A DNA stretch of 39,410 bases from Thioalkalivibrio sp. (GTDB lineage: Bacteria > Pseudomonadota > Gammaproteobacteria > Ectothiorhodospirales > Ectothiorhodospiraceae), in assembly GCA_011389655.1 (NCBI GenBank), contig JAABTX010000022.1, forward strand, positions 1 to 39,410. The letters are read 5' to 3'. The notes below the pieces were generated by a model. It did no database searches. It saw nothing but the letters and a program-made list of their open reading frames with translations, and was not told where the DNA came from. Positions 39,171 to 39,410 of this stretch are shown here, in pieces. The position numbers and the translations under genes are program-made. How positions within the stretch are numbered: the first letter of the stretch is position 1; every line of letters begins with the position of its first letter.

Positions 39171-39410
39171 GTGAAAACCACCCTCGCCAAGCTCTGGCAT
39201 CGTCAGCGCGACATCTGGTTCTTCAATATTCGCGGCGACCTGATCGCCGGTATCGTGGTCGCGCTGGCGCTGATTCCCGAGGCCATCGCCTTCTCCATCA
39301 TCGCGGGCCTGGACCCCAAGGTCGGCCTGTACGCCTCGTTCTCGATGGCCGTGGTGATCGCCTTCGCCGGCGGCCGGCCCGGCATGATTTCGGCGGCAAC
39401 CGGCGCGATG
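39171..39410 (+). CDS. SulP-family anion transporter (N-terminal part)
   Basis: The first 80 residues of a SulP (SLC26-like) inorganic-anion transporter begin at GTG 39171 and run off the window end. The typical start [37 protein letters not shown] is present, with the PEAIA/GLDP motif found at the first helices of the family. Substrates of bacterial SulP proteins include bicarbonate and sulfate. The C-terminal STAS domain cannot be seen here. It follows the divergent universal stress protein after a 248-base gap. Confidence 0.9.
   Translation, partial: MKTTLAKLWHRQRDIWFFNIRGDLIAGIVVALALIPEAIAFSIIAGLDPKVGLYASFSMAVVIAFAGGRPGMISAATGAM

Overview
The window is about 39 kb of GC-rich (by eye mid-60s percent), densely coding DNA from a respiratory Gram-negative bacterium, most likely a gammaproteobacterium. 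A purple-sulfur or Thioalkalivibrio-like lineage (Ectothiorhodospiraceae type) fits the gene content, but that placement is inference. The content is dominated by molybdenum/tungsten enzymes, their cofactor supply, and periplasmic electron transfer.

Region 1 (1-9.4 kb) is a metal and cofactor island. A helix-turn-helix/periplasmic-binding-protein-like regulator is divergent from a tungstate importer (tupB-tupC-tupA). These are followed by moaA, a DUF6505 gene, an orphan sigma-54 activator with a degenerate receiver domain, a broken mobA pseudogene, moeA and a DUF6494 gene.

Region 2 (9.5-20.8 kb) is a formate dehydrogenase island. On the minus strand, in order of transcription, lie DUF3305, DUF3306, a poly-ferredoxin, a TorD-type chaperone, a small Tat-signal protein, fdhA (active-site Cys, not Sec), fdhB, a 67-residue lipoprotein and the cytochrome b subunit fdhC. 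The run closes with a strong intrinsic terminator. fdhD and a second paralogous HTH/PBP-like regulator are divergent from it. Two good sigma-54 -24/-12 sites sit upstream of DUF3305 and of torD, which suggests that the orphan activator nearby controls them. The two paralogous regulators bookend the whole Mo/W-formate island.

Region 3 (20.9-27.4 kb) is accessory: a small DUF6746 periplasmic protein, two aldo/keto reductases and a P-type cation ATPase. It is bracketed by two same-orientation copies of a ~285-bp repeat with 14-bp terminal inverted repeats (20923-21215 and 26709-26991). A small secreted hypothetical protein follows the second copy.

Region 4 (27.4-35.3 kb) is the most unusual part: a six-gene minus-strand operon. 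In transcription order it encodes a periplasmic triple-rhodanese protein, a Tat-exported molybdopterin oxidoreductase of the polysulfide/thiosulfate-reductase type, a four-cluster ferredoxin subunit, an NrfD/PsrC membrane subunit, a membrane-anchored rhodanese-fold protein with a Cys-to-Ser active site and three DPLGLG repeats, and an 11-heme cytochrome c. It looks like a sulfur- or chalcogen-respiring or oxidising complex in which rhodanese domains handle the substrate. Its substrate cannot be read from sequence.

Region 5 (35.6-39.4 kb) holds a small secreted metzincin-type protease, an MFS transporter, a REP/BIME-like inverted repeat, a DksA/TraR zinc-finger protein, a universal stress protein and the start of a SulP anion transporter. 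No tRNA, rRNA, CRISPR array or transposase gene was seen.
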